Numbered from the stretch's first letter, positions 16,606-25,435 are shown. The stretch: 64,000 bases of DNA from Acetobacterium wieringae (GCF_026646375.1 NZ_JAIPPU010000011.1:1-64000), one strand, 5' to 3'. Notes: a model not told the origin generated them from the sequence alone. Made by a program: numbers and translations.

Positions 16606-18078
16606 ATGCAAACCAGGGAAATAAAAAAACTACTTGCGATTCTTTGTATCGTCATCGTCGTTGCCGGGATTCTTGCCTATTTTGACCGGCCACCGACCCA
16701 ATCGGAGGCAACCAACGATTTTAGTGATCTCAGCTGGACAGCAGCCTTTGAAGCGCTACACGAAACCCTCGCGCAGGAATATGCCTTCACAGAATGGAAG
16801 GGAATTGATTGGGATTCCCTTCATGCCACCTATGCACCCCAGATTGCCGCCGCCCAAAGCAGTCAGGATTTTAAAGGCTACTATTTGACGCTGCGGGCTT
16901 ATCTCAATGAAATACCCGATGGCCATGTCCGGGTCAACAATCTTAAAGAAATTGATGATTTATTTATTGGTGGCGGCTATGGGCTGGCACTTGCAAACAG
17001 CAGTGATCAAAACATCGTCATCAGTTGGGTTGATCCCGCATCGGAGGCCTTTGCAGCTGGCCTGCGGCCGGGGATTGAGGTGGTTTCCTGGAATGGTCAA
17101 CCGATCCGGACGGCGCTGGATCAAACCGAAACGTCGCTTTCCGGAACATCGGCCACCACCGAATATCTGAATCTGAAAAAGCTGGCCTATCTGGTTCGGG
17201 CCCCGATTGGCCAGCCGGTTGAGATTGGCTATCTGGGCGCTGATGGGGCAACCCCGGGAACGGCAACGCTGGTTGCTTTTGATGATGGTGGCCAGTCGCT
17301 TCGCAAAAATTATCCGGATGCCGTGGTCTCCAATAAACTTAGGGATATGTTTGTCGGGGTGGATAATCCGGATCCGGTGCCAAAGGCGATGGTGGAAAGC
17401 CAAACGGTAGCCGATACGATCACTTATGTAAAAATTCAGGGAGAACTCGATGCGGATCTTCAGGAAGCCGGAAAAGTGCAGTCAACCCTGGATCTGCTTC
17501 GTGATGCCATTACTGCTGCCGAACAAAATGGTAGCCAGGGGCTGATTATCGATCTTAGGAATAACATTGGTGGACTTGATCAGATGGCAGTGGATATGCT
17601 GGGATTTTTTTACGATCAGCCAGCCTTTTATGAATACCAGAATCTTTATAATCCGGCAACAGGGGCATTTGATATTCAGAAAAATGAAGATGGCAGTGTC
17701 GGCTTGACCATTGAGCCGACACAACCGCATTATGAGGGAACCGTGATTGTCTTGATTAATCCCAAGTGCGTTAGCTCCGGAGAAGGGTTGGCGATGGGGC
17801 TTCAGAAACTGCCCAATGTCAGAACGCTGGGTTTTTATGGCACCAATGGATCATTTGGCCTGGCTGGCGCTGAAGCCTTGATGCCCGGTTCACTGACCGT
17901 CCACTGGCCGTCGGGTCAGTCACTGGACGAACAGAAAAACATCCAGCTGGACAGTCGTAATGGCAGTGGCGGGGTTCGGCCGGATCTGGTCATCCCGATG
18001 ACGTCGGAAAATGCCATCCGGATTGCCAATGGGGAAGATGTCGAGTTGGCCGAGGCCATCCGGGTACTGCAAAACTAA
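16606..18078 (+). CDS. Membrane-anchored S41 family (C-terminal processing) peptidase
   Basis: A 490-residue protease. A transmembrane helix at about 8-27 anchors it, with the rest outside the cell. An N-terminal helical region contains PDGHVRV, a PDZ-like domain spans about 120-230, and the S41 catalytic domain follows with DLRNNIGG, candidate nucleophile Ser390 or Ser391 in KCVSSGEG, and a GTNGSFG loop. The start at 16606 (ATG after AAAGGAG) is preferred to a TTG at 16591 that would include the RBS. It stands alone between a terminator and a convergent gene, behind a long structured leader. Natural substrate unknown. Confidence 0.85.
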   Translation: MQTREIKKLLAILCIVIVVAGILAYFDRPPTQSEATNDFSDLSWTAAFEALHETLAQEYAFTEWKGIDWDSLHATYAPQIAAAQSSQDFKGYYLTLRAYLNEIPDGHVRVNNLKEIDDLFIGGGYGLALANSSDQNIVISWVDPASEAFAAGLRPGIEVVSWNGQPIRTALDQTETSLSGTSATTEYLNLKKLAYLVRAPIGQPVEIGYLGADGATPGTATLVAFDDGGQSLRKNYPDAVVSNKLRDMFVGVDNPDPVPKAMVESQTVADTITYVKIQGELDADLQEAGKVQSTLDLLRDAITAAEQNGSQGLIIDLRNNIGGLDQMAVDMLGFFYDQPAFYEYQNLYNPATGAFDIQKNEDGSVGLTIEPTQPHYEGTVIVLINPKCVSSGEGLAMGLQKLPNVRTLGFYGTNGSFGLAGAEALMPGSLTVHWPSGQSLDEQKNIQLDSRNGSGGVRPDLVIPMTSENAIRIANGEDVELAEAIRVLQN

Positions 18079-18124
18079 GAAGACTACTTTTGTTCTCAGC
18101 GGGTGGTTGTTTGAGAGTCTAGGT

Positions 18125-19219
18125 CTAGCCCAACTGCACCTGGTTGCGACCGGCCTTCTTGGCGGCGTACATGGCGTCATCGGCCCGGGCAAGCAGCTCA
18201 ATTAGTGTGCCCCGGCCCTGATAAACCGCCACCCCCAGACTGGCAGTGATGTGGGTCGGATTGGTAAACGGGTGTCTGGCAATCTTTAACCGGATTTTTT
18301 CGCCAAAAAGCAGGGCTCCGGTGGCATCGGTATCGGGCAGAATAAAAACGAATTCTTCGCCGCCCCAGCGCCCGACCCGATCCGTCTGGCGGATGTTGTC
18401 AAGCAGTACCGTCGACAACTCATTGAGGATCAGATCCCCGGCCTGATGGCCAAAACGATCATTGACCCACTTGAAATGATCGACATCCAGAAAGATGACA
18501 GCAAAGGGCGAATCCGTGCGGTTGGCCCGTTTATACTCATCCTCCAGCAGATCCTCGATCCGGGAACGATTGTAAAGCTGGGTCAGTTTGTCGGTTTGCG
18601 AAAGCCGGATGATTTCCTCCCGCAGTCGCACCTGCTCGGTGATATCCCGGGATACGCCCAGCAACTCTTTGAGCTGATTATGATCATCATAAACCCCGGT
18701 TAGAACCGTATCGGTCCAGAGTGCCTGACCATTTTTGGTATATTGCATCTGTTCAAAACGAACCGAGTCAAAGCGTTCACCCCGGGCAATTGTCCGCTTG
18801 ACCAGAGCCATGGTGCGTTCCATGACCTTTAAGGTTTCCGGCAGAAAATAGTTGATTTCACGAAAATGATGGGTGACCTCATCCACCGTGTAGCCGGTCA
18901 TCCGCTCCACCGAGGGGCTGATATAGGTAAATTCACCATCGAGGTTGACGGTGCTGATAATGTCGCTGGCGTTTTCAATCAGTAGCCGATGATGTTCTTC
19001 ACGTTCCTTTAGTTGTTTCTTCAAAGCGATCAGCTCATCCAGGTCACAGAGGTTCTCGCTTTTTGATTTTTGGGCTTCACTAACAAATGCCTGGATGCGA
19101 TTAAGCTTACTGATCAGCAAAAGAAAATCGGGGTCGTCGGCGTAACCGGCTGGTAGCGGAGTTTTTTTTTCATCCAGAAAGGCATTGAGATAAGCAATCA
19201 GGGCGTGGGTATCATCCAT
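18125..19219 (-). CDS. PAS-GGDEF diguanylate cyclase
   Basis: A 364-residue soluble protein: N-terminal helical region, a PAS domain with PAC (about 80-205; LDGEFTYISPSVERMTGY, LGVSRDITEQ), and a GGDEF domain with active loop GRWGGEEF. An RQTD motif five residues before the signature is an intact inhibitory I-site, so product feedback is expected. The start at 19219 follows AAGGAG; a longer start at 19309 has no such site. It converges on the S41 protease gene with 46 bases between stops. Confidence 0.9.
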   Translation of the reverse strand: MDDTHALIAYLNAFLDEKKTPLPAGYADDPDFLLLISKLNRIQAFVSEAQKSKSENLCDLDELIALKKQLKEREEHHRLLIENASDIISTVNLDGEFTYISPSVERMTGYTVDEVTHHFREINYFLPETLKVMERTMALVKRTIARGERFDSVRFEQMQYTKNGQALWTDTVLTGVYDDHNQLKELLGVSRDITEQVRLREEIIRLSQTDKLTQLYNRSRIEDLLEDEYKRANRTDSPFAVIFLDVDHFKWVNDRFGHQAGDLILNELSTVLLDNIRQTDRVGRWGGEEFVFILPDTDATGALLFGEKIRLKIARHPFTNPTHITASLGVAVYQGRGTLIELLARADDAMYAAKKAGRNQVQLG

Positions 19220-19532
19220 AACAGTCTCCTTCGTCGTCGGGGGAATTGCTAAAATCGCAGTGTCTGGCGTTGGTGTCAGTAGCTTTATACCCAATCGCCA
19301 GGCGATCATGCAAGGTTTTTACTTAAATTAGGGATTTGATTAAGACAAAATGTCACACCCTGACAGAAAAGAAGCATTCAATAAAAAGTTGTTGGGCGTC
19401 TAAATAGACGTTGTTATTTTGTGCGCTTGGGACTAGAATAAGATAAACACATAGGCAATTGTGAAATTAAAAAAAGAACAAAGCCCACGGCAGTTTTGCA
19501 AATAACAAATTAAAGCATAAAGGAGGAAAAAG

Positions 19533-20090
19533 ATGAAGGTAATTGTTTTTTTAGCACCGGGATTTGAAGAAGTGGAGGCGTTAACGGTAGTCGATTATTT
19601 GCGCCGGATCAGCACGCTAAACGTTGAGATGATCAGCATAGCAGAGGGGCTGATGGTGGCGGGAAGTCATCAAATCGAAGTCAAGGCCGACCGCCATATT
19701 GACGAGCTTGACAGCTTTGATGGATATGAGGCCGTCGTGATTCCCGGCGGAATGCCCGGGGCAGCCAACTTAAGAGATGACCCGCGGGTGATTAGCGTGG
19801 TCAGAGCGATGCATGAGGCTGGGAAACTCGTCGCTGCCATCTGTGCCGGGCCGATTGTGCTGGCCCAGGCGGGGATTATCACTGGCAAAAAAGTGACCTC
19901 CTATCCCGGCTTTGAAGACGCGTTTCCGGATTCTAGCTACCAACAGGCGGCGGTGGTGCGGGATGGCCGTATCATTACGTCCCGGGGGCCAGGAAAAGCA
20001 GTGGACTTTGCCCTGGAGCTGGTAACTGTTTTGGCTGGGGCGGAAGCGGCCGAAACCCTGCGCAAAAATATTCTCTACGACCGGAAGTAA
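19533..20090 (+). CDS. DJ-1/PfpI family protein
   Basis: A 185-residue protein of the DJ-1/YajL branch: acidic residue in FLAPGFEEVEA, IPGGMPG, and the nucleophile-elbow cysteine in AAICAGP. AAAGGAGG precedes the ATG. It is a single gene. Family members act as stress-linked deglycases or chaperones, but the reaction here cannot be told from sequence. It stands upstream of a heat-shock gene without sharing its promoter. Confidence 0.9.
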   Translation: MKVIVFLAPGFEEVEALTVVDYLRRISTLNVEMISIAEGLMVAGSHQIEVKADRHIDELDSFDGYEAVVIPGGMPGAANLRDDPRVISVVRAMHEAGKLVAAICAGPIVLAQAGIITGKKVTSYPGFEDAFPDSSYQQAAVVRDGRIITSRGPGKAVDFALELVTVLAGAEAAETLRKNILYDRK

Positions 20091-20150
20091 AACCCTAGCG
20101 TTGGATTAACTGACCGCCTTAAAAATAACTTAAAAGGTTTTGCAGAAGTA

Positions 20151-20179
20151 TTGACAGATAAAAAAAAAGATGGTATAAA
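20151..20179 (+). promoter_or_regulatory. SigmaA promoter of hsp20
   Basis: TTGACA at 20151-20156, a 17-base spacer and TATAAA at 20174-20179, immediately upstream of the CIRCE operator. Confidence 0.85.
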
Positions 20180-20189
20180 ATAACCATAA

Positions 20190-20216
20190 TTAGCACTCGA
20201 TGAATGAGAGTGCTAA
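20190..20216 (+). promoter_or_regulatory. CIRCE element (HrcA operator)
   Basis: A perfect match to the consensus inverted repeat TTAGCACTC-N9-GAGTGCTAA, placed at the expected transcription start of hsp20. HrcA repression released by heat shock is the established meaning. Confidence 0.96.
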
Positions 20217-20241
20217 CAAAATACAATGTAAAGGAGTAGTT

Positions 20242-20691
20242 ATGATGACCGCACTGATTCCGTTTAACAGAAAAAGAAATGATTTGATGAATACCGGTTT
20301 TAATGATTTCCAGAATATGCTTGACGACTTTTTTGCAGATGGTTGGTCAATGCGACGAAGTTTGGCAGGAGACACCTTTAAAATTGACCTCCAGGACAAT
20401 GAAAAAGAGTATATTGTTGAGGCCGAGCTCCCCGGCTTCCAGAAAAATGAAATCAGTCTATCCCTGGAAGAGGGACGACTTCAGATAGCCGTCAAGAAGG
20501 AAGAAACAAAAGAAGAGACCGATAAAAACTATGTTCATCGGGAACGAAAATTCACAGCTATGACCCGCAACGTCTTTCTGGCTGATGCGGCCTCGGACGA
20601 CATCAAAGCCAAGCTAACGGATGGGGTTTTGACCATTACGGTGCCAAAACAGGTTAAGCCGGAGTTGACCAAACAAATTGAAATTGAATAA
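20242..20691 (+). CDS. hsp20: Small heat-shock protein, Hsp20/alpha-crystallin family
   Basis: About 149 residues: variable N-terminal arm, alpha-crystallin domain at about 45-140 (YIVEAELPGFQKNEISLSLE, HRERKF, and the DGVLTITVPK strand) and a short tail. ATP-independent holdase for unfolded proteins. The start at 20242 (or 20245, two ATGs in tandem) follows AAAGGAG; an ORF start at 20200 falls inside the CIRCE element and is not used. Regulated by HrcA through CIRCE, from sequence. Confidence 0.94.
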   Translation: MMTALIPFNRKRNDLMNTGFNDFQNMLDDFFADGWSMRRSLAGDTFKIDLQDNEKEYIVEAELPGFQKNEISLSLEEGRLQIAVKKEETKEETDKNYVHRERKFTAMTRNVFLADAASDDIKAKLTDGVLTITVPKQVKPELTKQIEIE

Positions 20692-20700
20692 AGCAACCCA

Positions 20701-20750
20701 ATAAACGCCCTATTTGCGGCAGACGGCCGCAAATAGGGCGTTTATATTTT
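20701..20750. terminator. Very strong terminator between hsp20 and the NapH-like gene
   Basis: A perfect 20-bp stem (20701-20720 with 20726-20745) with a 5-base loop, followed by a short T-run on the plus strand. It separates convergent genes. Confidence 0.88.
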
Positions 20751-20776
20751 TGCATCGGGTGGTTTTGCTAAAGCAG

Positions 20777-21388
20777 CTAGTGATAGCGGACGGCGTTCTG
20801 GTGGCAGCTTTGCTGACACTTCAGGCAAACCAGGCAGTGGTGCTTGACAATCTGATGTTTAGATTGCTTTTTTATCGCTCCTGCGGGACAGGCTTTTTGA
20901 CAGGCTCCACAGTTGTTGCATTGTTCAGGGTCGATGGCCATGGCATAACGCGCCTTCATTCCACTGAGACTTAAGATCGTCCCATAGGGACATAAAAAAC
21001 GATGCCACAGCTCCGCCGGAAAGAAAAAAGTGAGGATCACGCCGCCAGCAAAGAGAAGCGGCAAAATCGGCAGTTTTTGACCGGTCACCAGCACAAAGAT
21101 AAAGACCAGCAAAAACAGCAACAGGATCACTAGAGGTAGCCAAGGTTTTGACAGCCAGCGGGGAATTTTAAAGCTTTTTATATGGCTTTTCTGTTTCACT
21201 AAGGTGATCCCATCCATCACCGTATTGATCGGACAGATCCAGCCACAGTAAAGCCGGCTCCAGAACAGAGAAGTCAGCACCCCCAGCACAAAGACGCCGA
21301 TCCACAGCTGAATCTTACCGGTCACCAGCAGGGCCACGAACAGGCTCAGAAAAGCCATCTGGATAACCCGACGCCAGGCGGTTGTCAT
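20777..21388 (-). CDS. NapH/CcoG-like membrane [4Fe-4S] protein
   Basis: A 203-residue membrane protein with about four hydrophobic segments, the NapH-type motifs YCGWICP and FLCPYG, and two C-terminal [4Fe-4S] motifs (CNNCGACQKACP and CLVCLKCQQSC). Such proteins pass electrons across or along the membrane. Its ATG overlaps the stop of the cupin gene upstream (ATGA at 21385-21388), so the two are coupled. A Crp/Fnr regulator is divergently transcribed next to them and is the likely controller. Redox partner unknown. Confidence 0.85.
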   Translation of the reverse strand: MTTAWRRVIQMAFLSLFVALLVTGKIQLWIGVFVLGVLTSLFWSRLYCGWICPINTVMDGITLVKQKSHIKSFKIPRWLSKPWLPLVILLLFLLVFIFVLVTGQKLPILPLLFAGGVILTFFFPAELWHRFLCPYGTILSLSGMKARYAMAIDPEQCNNCGACQKACPAGAIKKQSKHQIVKHHCLVCLKCQQSCHQNAVRYH

Positions 21389-21717
21389 TGGTTATCCGGC
21401 TGATAAAAGGCCGGGCCGGGGGCTTTGATCACAAAAATTTCCAGAATTTCGGGATCACGGTTATTGACATTCATTTTGACGTGGTAGGGAATCGCGATGA
21501 TCGCTCCGGCTTGATAGCGATGTGCTTCCTGGTCACCAAGCTGTAGGGTAAGCGCCCCCTTAATGACGATCATATAGACGTTGGAATTGGAAAAATGCTC
21601 CTTCAAACCGTCACCTTCGGGGAAAATCATGTGGTTTATCATCACCGGCTGGTCATCGATAATTTTTTCGATCAGTTTCTCGTTTCCATTGGTAAATGCA
21701 TAAATTTTTTCTAACAT
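21385..21717 (-). CDS. Small cupin-domain protein
   Basis: A 110-residue single-domain cupin with the two-strand motif pattern around NSNVYMIVIKGALTLQLGDQ and YQAGAIIAIPYHVKMNV. It has few metal-ligand histidines: H31 and H42 in the first half and H79 in the second, so metal binding is uncertain. It is the first gene of a two-gene operon with the NapH-like protein, and divergent from a Crp/Fnr regulator. Ligand-binding or small-molecule sensing is plausible by context only. Confidence 0.78.
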   Translation of the reverse strand: MLEKIYAFTNGNEKLIEKIIDDQPVMINHMIFPEGDGLKEHFSNSNVYMIVIKGALTLQLGDQEAHRYQAGAIIAIPYHVKMNVNNRDPEILEIFVIKAPGPAFYQPDNQ

Positions 21718-21824
21718 TGTAATCTCCTCGGATAATAAATTTAAATAAAAAGTGTTTCGTTACTTTTCAAAATCACTTTTTGTTCAAGATATAATCGAGT
21801 ATAATTGATAAATGAAAGAAAAAC

Positions 21825-21840
21825 TGTTACCATGGTAACA
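21825..21840. promoter_or_regulatory. Perfect 16-bp palindrome upstream of the Crp/Fnr gene
   Basis: TGTTACCATGGTAACA is fully self-complementary and lies 14 bases upstream of the ATG at 21855, in the divergent promoter region shared with the cupin-NapH operon. Symmetry and position suggest an operator for the adjacent Crp/Fnr protein (autoregulation and control of the divergent operon). Confidence 0.65.
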
Positions 21841-21854
21841 CAAGGGGATAAAAA

Positions 21855-22511
21855 ATGAAAAATAATGATCTGTTTTGCTTATTGAACAGCGCTCATTTTT
21901 TTGACGGCTTTTGTGAAGCGGAGCTTCTAGAAATAATCCGCTCGCCCGAAACGACGGTCAAGCACTGCCACAAGGATCAGGTCATTCATTTGAAAAATGA
22001 ACCCTGTTATCAAATGGATGTGATTCTGTCGGGCCAGGTGGCAGTTTTGAATCTCGATGAAAATGGGAACATGCTGATTGTCAACGTCTTTGAAGCCGGG
22101 GATAGTATCGGCGAAAATCTGCTCTTTGCCATCAGCAATGGCTATCCGATGACGGTGGTGGCGGCCACGGCGGTAACGCTGCTGCAGCTGGAGCGGGAGC
22201 AGGTGGTGTCGCTCTGCCAGAAAAATGCTGATTTTCTTAAAAACCTGCTGCAGTCGATTTCGGAAAAGACGATGATTCTGACCGACAAGTTGACGGTGAT
22301 TTCGCTAAAAACCGTTCGCCAGCGGATTAACGACTATCTCAGTCATCAATACCAGCTCCAGCAAAGCCCGGTGATAACCCTGGGCTGTTCTAAAAAAGAA
22401 TTGGCAGAGCGGCTGGGCGTTCAGCGGACTTCCCTGAGCCGGGAACTGGCCAAAATGAAAAAAGCAGGATTGCTGGATTATGACGCCAAAACGATTACGA
22501 TTAAAGCTTAG
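21855..22511 (+). CDS. Crp/Fnr family transcription regulator
   Basis: A 218-residue regulator with an N-terminal cyclic-nucleotide-binding-like barrel (about 10-120; GEN in the DSIGENLLF turn) and a C-terminal winged helix with KKELAERLGVQRTSLSRELAKM (key residues R and S in QRTSLSR). Divergent from the cupin-NapH operon, with a perfect palindrome before its start. In many anaerobes this arrangement accompanies redox or nitric-oxide responses; the signal here is unknown. Confidence 0.88.
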   Translation: MKNNDLFCLLNSAHFFDGFCEAELLEIIRSPETTVKHCHKDQVIHLKNEPCYQMDVILSGQVAVLNLDENGNMLIVNVFEAGDSIGENLLFAISNGYPMTVVAATAVTLLQLEREQVVSLCQKNADFLKNLLQSISEKTMILTDKLTVISLKTVRQRINDYLSHQYQLQQSPVITLGCSKKELAERLGVQRTSLSRELAKMKKAGLLDYDAKTITIKA

Positions 22512-22647
22512 GCCTGTCTGTCACCTGACCGATATGGTAGGTTTGGATGAATAAATTAAAGCAAAAACGAAAATATGAAAGAGAAAAGTCGGAATATTGA
22601 TATTCTTACTCATATTTAAGCTATTGTGAAGAAATTGAAAAGATGGT

Positions 22648-22659
22648 GTGTCAGGCACC
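22648..22659 (+). repeat. Short intergenic repeat, copy 1 (GTGTCAGGCACC)
   Basis: GTGTCAGGCACC stands 53 bases upstream of the gene at 22712. A related copy, GTGTCAGGTACTTAAC, lies just downstream of the same gene at 23713. Together they bracket it. Confidence 0.4.
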
Positions 22660-22711
22660 CAACATATAAAAAGACTCTGTGTAGTAAGCAACAATCACAA
22701 GGAGGAATATG

Positions 22712-23695
22712 ATGGAGAGTATCGAATGGCTATTATCAGCAGAACCTTATGTCGCTTATGCCACCCGTAAAAATCTTTTGCATCAACCGGATCAGGACTT
22801 AACAGATTTAAAAAAAAAGGTTTTAAATGATGACCGGATAAAAGCACAATTACGCATTGTGGCCAATTTCTCCGATACCATGGTGAGTAATCACAAAAAC
22901 CCGGATCTGCCCATCCACATCCTGATGTTTTTGCTGGACATTGGCTTAAATCGGGAGGTGCCGGAAATTGATCAGGCGATCCGGCAAATTCTAAAGACCG
23001 TTGATGAAAATGGTATTTATCGTAGCGTCATCAAGGTGCCCAAAAGCTACGGCGGTACTGGTGAAGAAACCTTGGGCTGGTTGCTCTGTGATGCACCGTT
23101 GATGCACCTGGCGTTACTGCGGGCTGGGGTTTCCTATCAGGAACAGCTTAAACCGGGGGTCGATTTTCTGGTTGGACGCCAGCGGGAGAACGGCTTCCCC
23201 TGTGCGGTTTCTAAAGAATTGGGACAATGGCGGGGACCGGGCAAGAAAGCCGATCTGTGTCCCTATGCCAATCTGGCGATGTTGAGACTTTTGGCTAGGA
23301 TTCCCGAATACGCCCGCTTCAGCGTTGCCGGGATTGCCATTGAAGCCATCCTTTCGCAATGGGAAAAAAGTCGGGAATCCCATCCCTATCTGTTTTATAT
23401 GGGTACGGATTTCCGGAAACTGAAAGCGCCGGTGATCTGGTTTGATCTGGTTGCCGTATGCGACTGTCTGAGCCAATACCCCCAGGCCCGCTGTGACCAG
23501 CGCTTTATGCAAATGCTGACGCTGCTGGAAACAAAGGCCGATGAGCAAAACCGGTTTACGCCTGAATCGATCTACCTTAAAAGTAAGCGCTGGGATTTCG
23601 GCCAGAAAAAACAGCCCTCGCCTTGGCTAACCTATCTGTGCCTGCAGATTCTGAAACGTTGTGATCGATTTGCTGAACAGACAGTCGAAGGATGA
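22712..23695 (+). CDS. Unrecognised protein, probably alpha/alpha-toroid fold
   Basis: A 327-residue soluble protein, mostly amphipathic helices, with repeats of the kind seen in prenyltransferase/squalene-cyclase toroids: LGWLLCDAPLMHLALLRAG, VDFLVGRQRENGFPC and WLTYLCLQILKR. Conserved-looking cysteines and a KKPSPWLTYL-like C-terminal motif suggest a family, but I cannot name it with certainty. The start at 22712 gives the better spacing from GGAGG than the ATG three bases earlier. It precedes a Rieske oxygenase-like gene by about 270 bases. No function is proposed. Confidence 0.7.
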   Translation: MESIEWLLSAEPYVAYATRKNLLHQPDQDLTDLKKKVLNDDRIKAQLRIVANFSDTMVSNHKNPDLPIHILMFLLDIGLNREVPEIDQAIRQILKTVDENGIYRSVIKVPKSYGGTGEETLGWLLCDAPLMHLALLRAGVSYQEQLKPGVDFLVGRQRENGFPCAVSKELGQWRGPGKKADLCPYANLAMLRLLARIPEYARFSVAGIAIEAILSQWEKSRESHPYLFYMGTDFRKLKAPVIWFDLVAVCDCLSQYPQARCDQRFMQMLTLLETKADEQNRFTPESIYLKSKRWDFGQKKQPSPWLTYLCLQILKRCDRFAEQTVEG

Positions 23696-23712
23696 TACAG
23701 TTAAAATAAAGC

Positions 23713-23730
23713 GTGTCAGGTACTTAACAG
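23713..23730 (+). repeat. Short intergenic repeat, copy 2
   Basis: GTGTCAGGTACTTAACAG resembles the copy at 22648 over its first 12 bases with one change. The remaining gap to 23964 contains no supported gene. Confidence 0.35.
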
Positions 23731-23964
23731 ACAAGCAGTCAATTCTAGCGGAGAATTCAGGGATCTGCCAGTTTGACAGCTTGATTACATCAATAAAGGG
23801 AAAATTTATGCAAATGGTGATGATTTTTGGCGATTCTCTCTACCTGAGCTTGGATTTCTGCTAGAATAGAGGTCGAATGCAGCGTAATAAGCAGTGCCGT
23901 TCTGCGGCTATAAAACTCGGATCATAACAAAACTGCAAGTTATCAAAATGGAAAGGAAGAAGCG

Positions 23965-24933
23965 ATGATCAGTAATCAATGGTATGCCATTTTGCCATCA
24001 AAGGCAGTGAAAAAAGAAGCGATTGTCAGCGTTAAACGGCTGAATCAGGAACTCGTATTGTTCCGTAACCGGGTCGGAGAACTTGGCTGTGTGGTTGATC
24101 AGTGTACCCACCGCGGAGCAGCGTTGAGTCGCGGGAAGCTGCAAGGGGAATGTCTTCAGTGTCCGTTTCATGGTCTGGAGTTTAACCCCCAGGGCCACTG
24201 TACTTTTGTCCCGGCCAACGGGAGGGCATCCACCGCAGATTTAAGTCGGTTTAACGTCAAGGCTTATGGGGTGCGGGAAAGCCATGGCATCATTTATCTG
24301 TGGTATGGGGAACCGGAAAAACAGACTGAGGAATTGCCGTTTTTTGATGGGGATATCGATGATTCGTTTGTTTATAGCGAAATTGAAGATCATTGGCCGA
24401 CCCACTATTCCCGCTGTATTGAAAACCAGCTGGATGTGATTCACCTGCCATTTGTCCATCACAACACCATCGGACGGGGCAACAAGACATTGGTTAATGG
24501 ACCCAAAATTGAGTTTGTCCCCGGGGGCCTGATAACCAGTGCCAATAATGAAACAGATGTCGGACAAACTCCCAAAGCGGCGGATGATTGCATCATTAAA
24601 CCCACCTATTTGAAATTCTTGTTTCCAAACATCTGGATGAACCATATCAGTGAAGCCACCAAGGTTATTATTTGTTTTGCACCGGTGGATGATGAAAACA
24701 CGATCCTGTACCTCCGCTTCTACTGCCGCTCAACCAGACTCAGGCCAGTTAATACTCTGATCGCCTGGTTCGGAAAATTCGGTAACCGGTTGATCGAGCG
24801 CCAGGACCGGCGGGTGGTAATCACCCAACGCCCCAAAGCTTCGGCATTTATCTCCAAGGAAAACCTGCTCTCCGGGGACGGACCAGTGATCCAGTATCGG
24901 CGCATCCGGGACGAGTTGAAGAACCGGAAATAA
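23965..24933 (+). CDS. Rieske non-haem iron oxygenase-like protein
   Basis: A 322-residue protein with an N-terminal Rieske [2Fe-2S] domain (CTHRG and CPFHG ligand pairs, about residues 47-72) and a C-terminal domain with a mononuclear-iron motif, ENQLDVIHLPFVHH, giving the N/D-x-x-H-x4-H pattern of ring-hydroxylating oxygenase alpha subunits. These enzymes normally need O2 and a reductase; neither a reductase nor a beta subunit is adjacent. Its presence beside acetogen genes is odd. It may do an O2-independent or detoxifying reaction; this is not shown. Confidence 0.82.
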   Translation: MISNQWYAILPSKAVKKEAIVSVKRLNQELVLFRNRVGELGCVVDQCTHRGAALSRGKLQGECLQCPFHGLEFNPQGHCTFVPANGRASTADLSRFNVKAYGVRESHGIIYLWYGEPEKQTEELPFFDGDIDDSFVYSEIEDHWPTHYSRCIENQLDVIHLPFVHHNTIGRGNKTLVNGPKIEFVPGGLITSANNETDVGQTPKAADDCIIKPTYLKFLFPNIWMNHISEATKVIICFAPVDDENTILYLRFYCRSTRLRPVNTLIAWFGKFGNRLIERQDRRVVITQRPKASAFISKENLLSGDGPVIQYRRIRDELKNRK

Positions 24934-25051
24934 CGGGAGTACCGCCATTCTTTAAAAATGTTCGCAACAAAATAAAAGTAATGCATTTACCAAGCGGTCT
25001 TGGCATTTTGGCAATTCGGTCGGTGCTGGGTAGACGATCGCTTGTGACCGT

Positions 25052-25088
25052 AACAGGCCCGGTGCAGCTGGGCCTGTTTGTTTTTTTG
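25052..25088 (+). terminator. Terminator after the Rieske gene
   Basis: A perfect 9-bp stem (25052-25060 with 25070-25078) and a T-rich run with seven consecutive T. Confidence 0.82.
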
Positions 25089-25186
25089 TGATGCTTTATC
25101 CAATTGAGTGCAGTGTTTTTTTGATAACCGTTTTATCGTATCAATCGGATTTTCTTTACTGCGCTTAATATGGGCCAAAAGGTTGT

Positions 25187-25435
25187 TTAGCGAAGCTGTT
25201 GAGCATCGATGACCACATAGCTGCCATCGGCCCACTGATCCAGGGCGATCTGGATCACCGGCGCACCATCGGTATCGATAAAAGCCTGGACAATTTCGTC
25301 ATCCATCTGAGATTCGATGGCGACCTCAGTCACTCCATTAACGGAAAAGCCCTCGAAGGCTTTGATGATATCCCGCCAGATATCCCGGGAACCATCGATT
25401 TTCTTAAGATTATTGATAACCTCTTCAATATGCAT
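25187..25435 (-). CDS. Small acidic protein of unknown function
   Basis: An 82-residue protein with no cysteine and no membrane segment: an N-terminal helix (IEEVINNLKKIDGSRDIWRDIIKAFEG) flanks strand-like repeats ending in SYVVIDAQQL. The start at 25435 is chosen because GGGAGGT lies just upstream; longer in-frame starts have none. It is divergent from the sigma54-driven chemoreceptor gene. No family recognised. Confidence 0.65.
   Translation of the reverse strand: MHIEEVINNLKKIDGSRDIWRDIIKAFEGFSVNGVTEVAIESQMDDEIVQAFIDTDGAPVIQIALDQWADGSYVVIDAQQLR

Noticed and set aside
23661-23864. 67-codon plus-strand ORF after the toroid-like gene
   Set aside because: Starts inside the preceding gene in another frame and has no RBS or recognisable domain.
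24987-25235. Cys/His-containing minus-strand ORF next to the Rieske gene
   Set aside because: Overlaps a clear terminator and the small gene at 25187; no RBS and low-complexity basic sequence.
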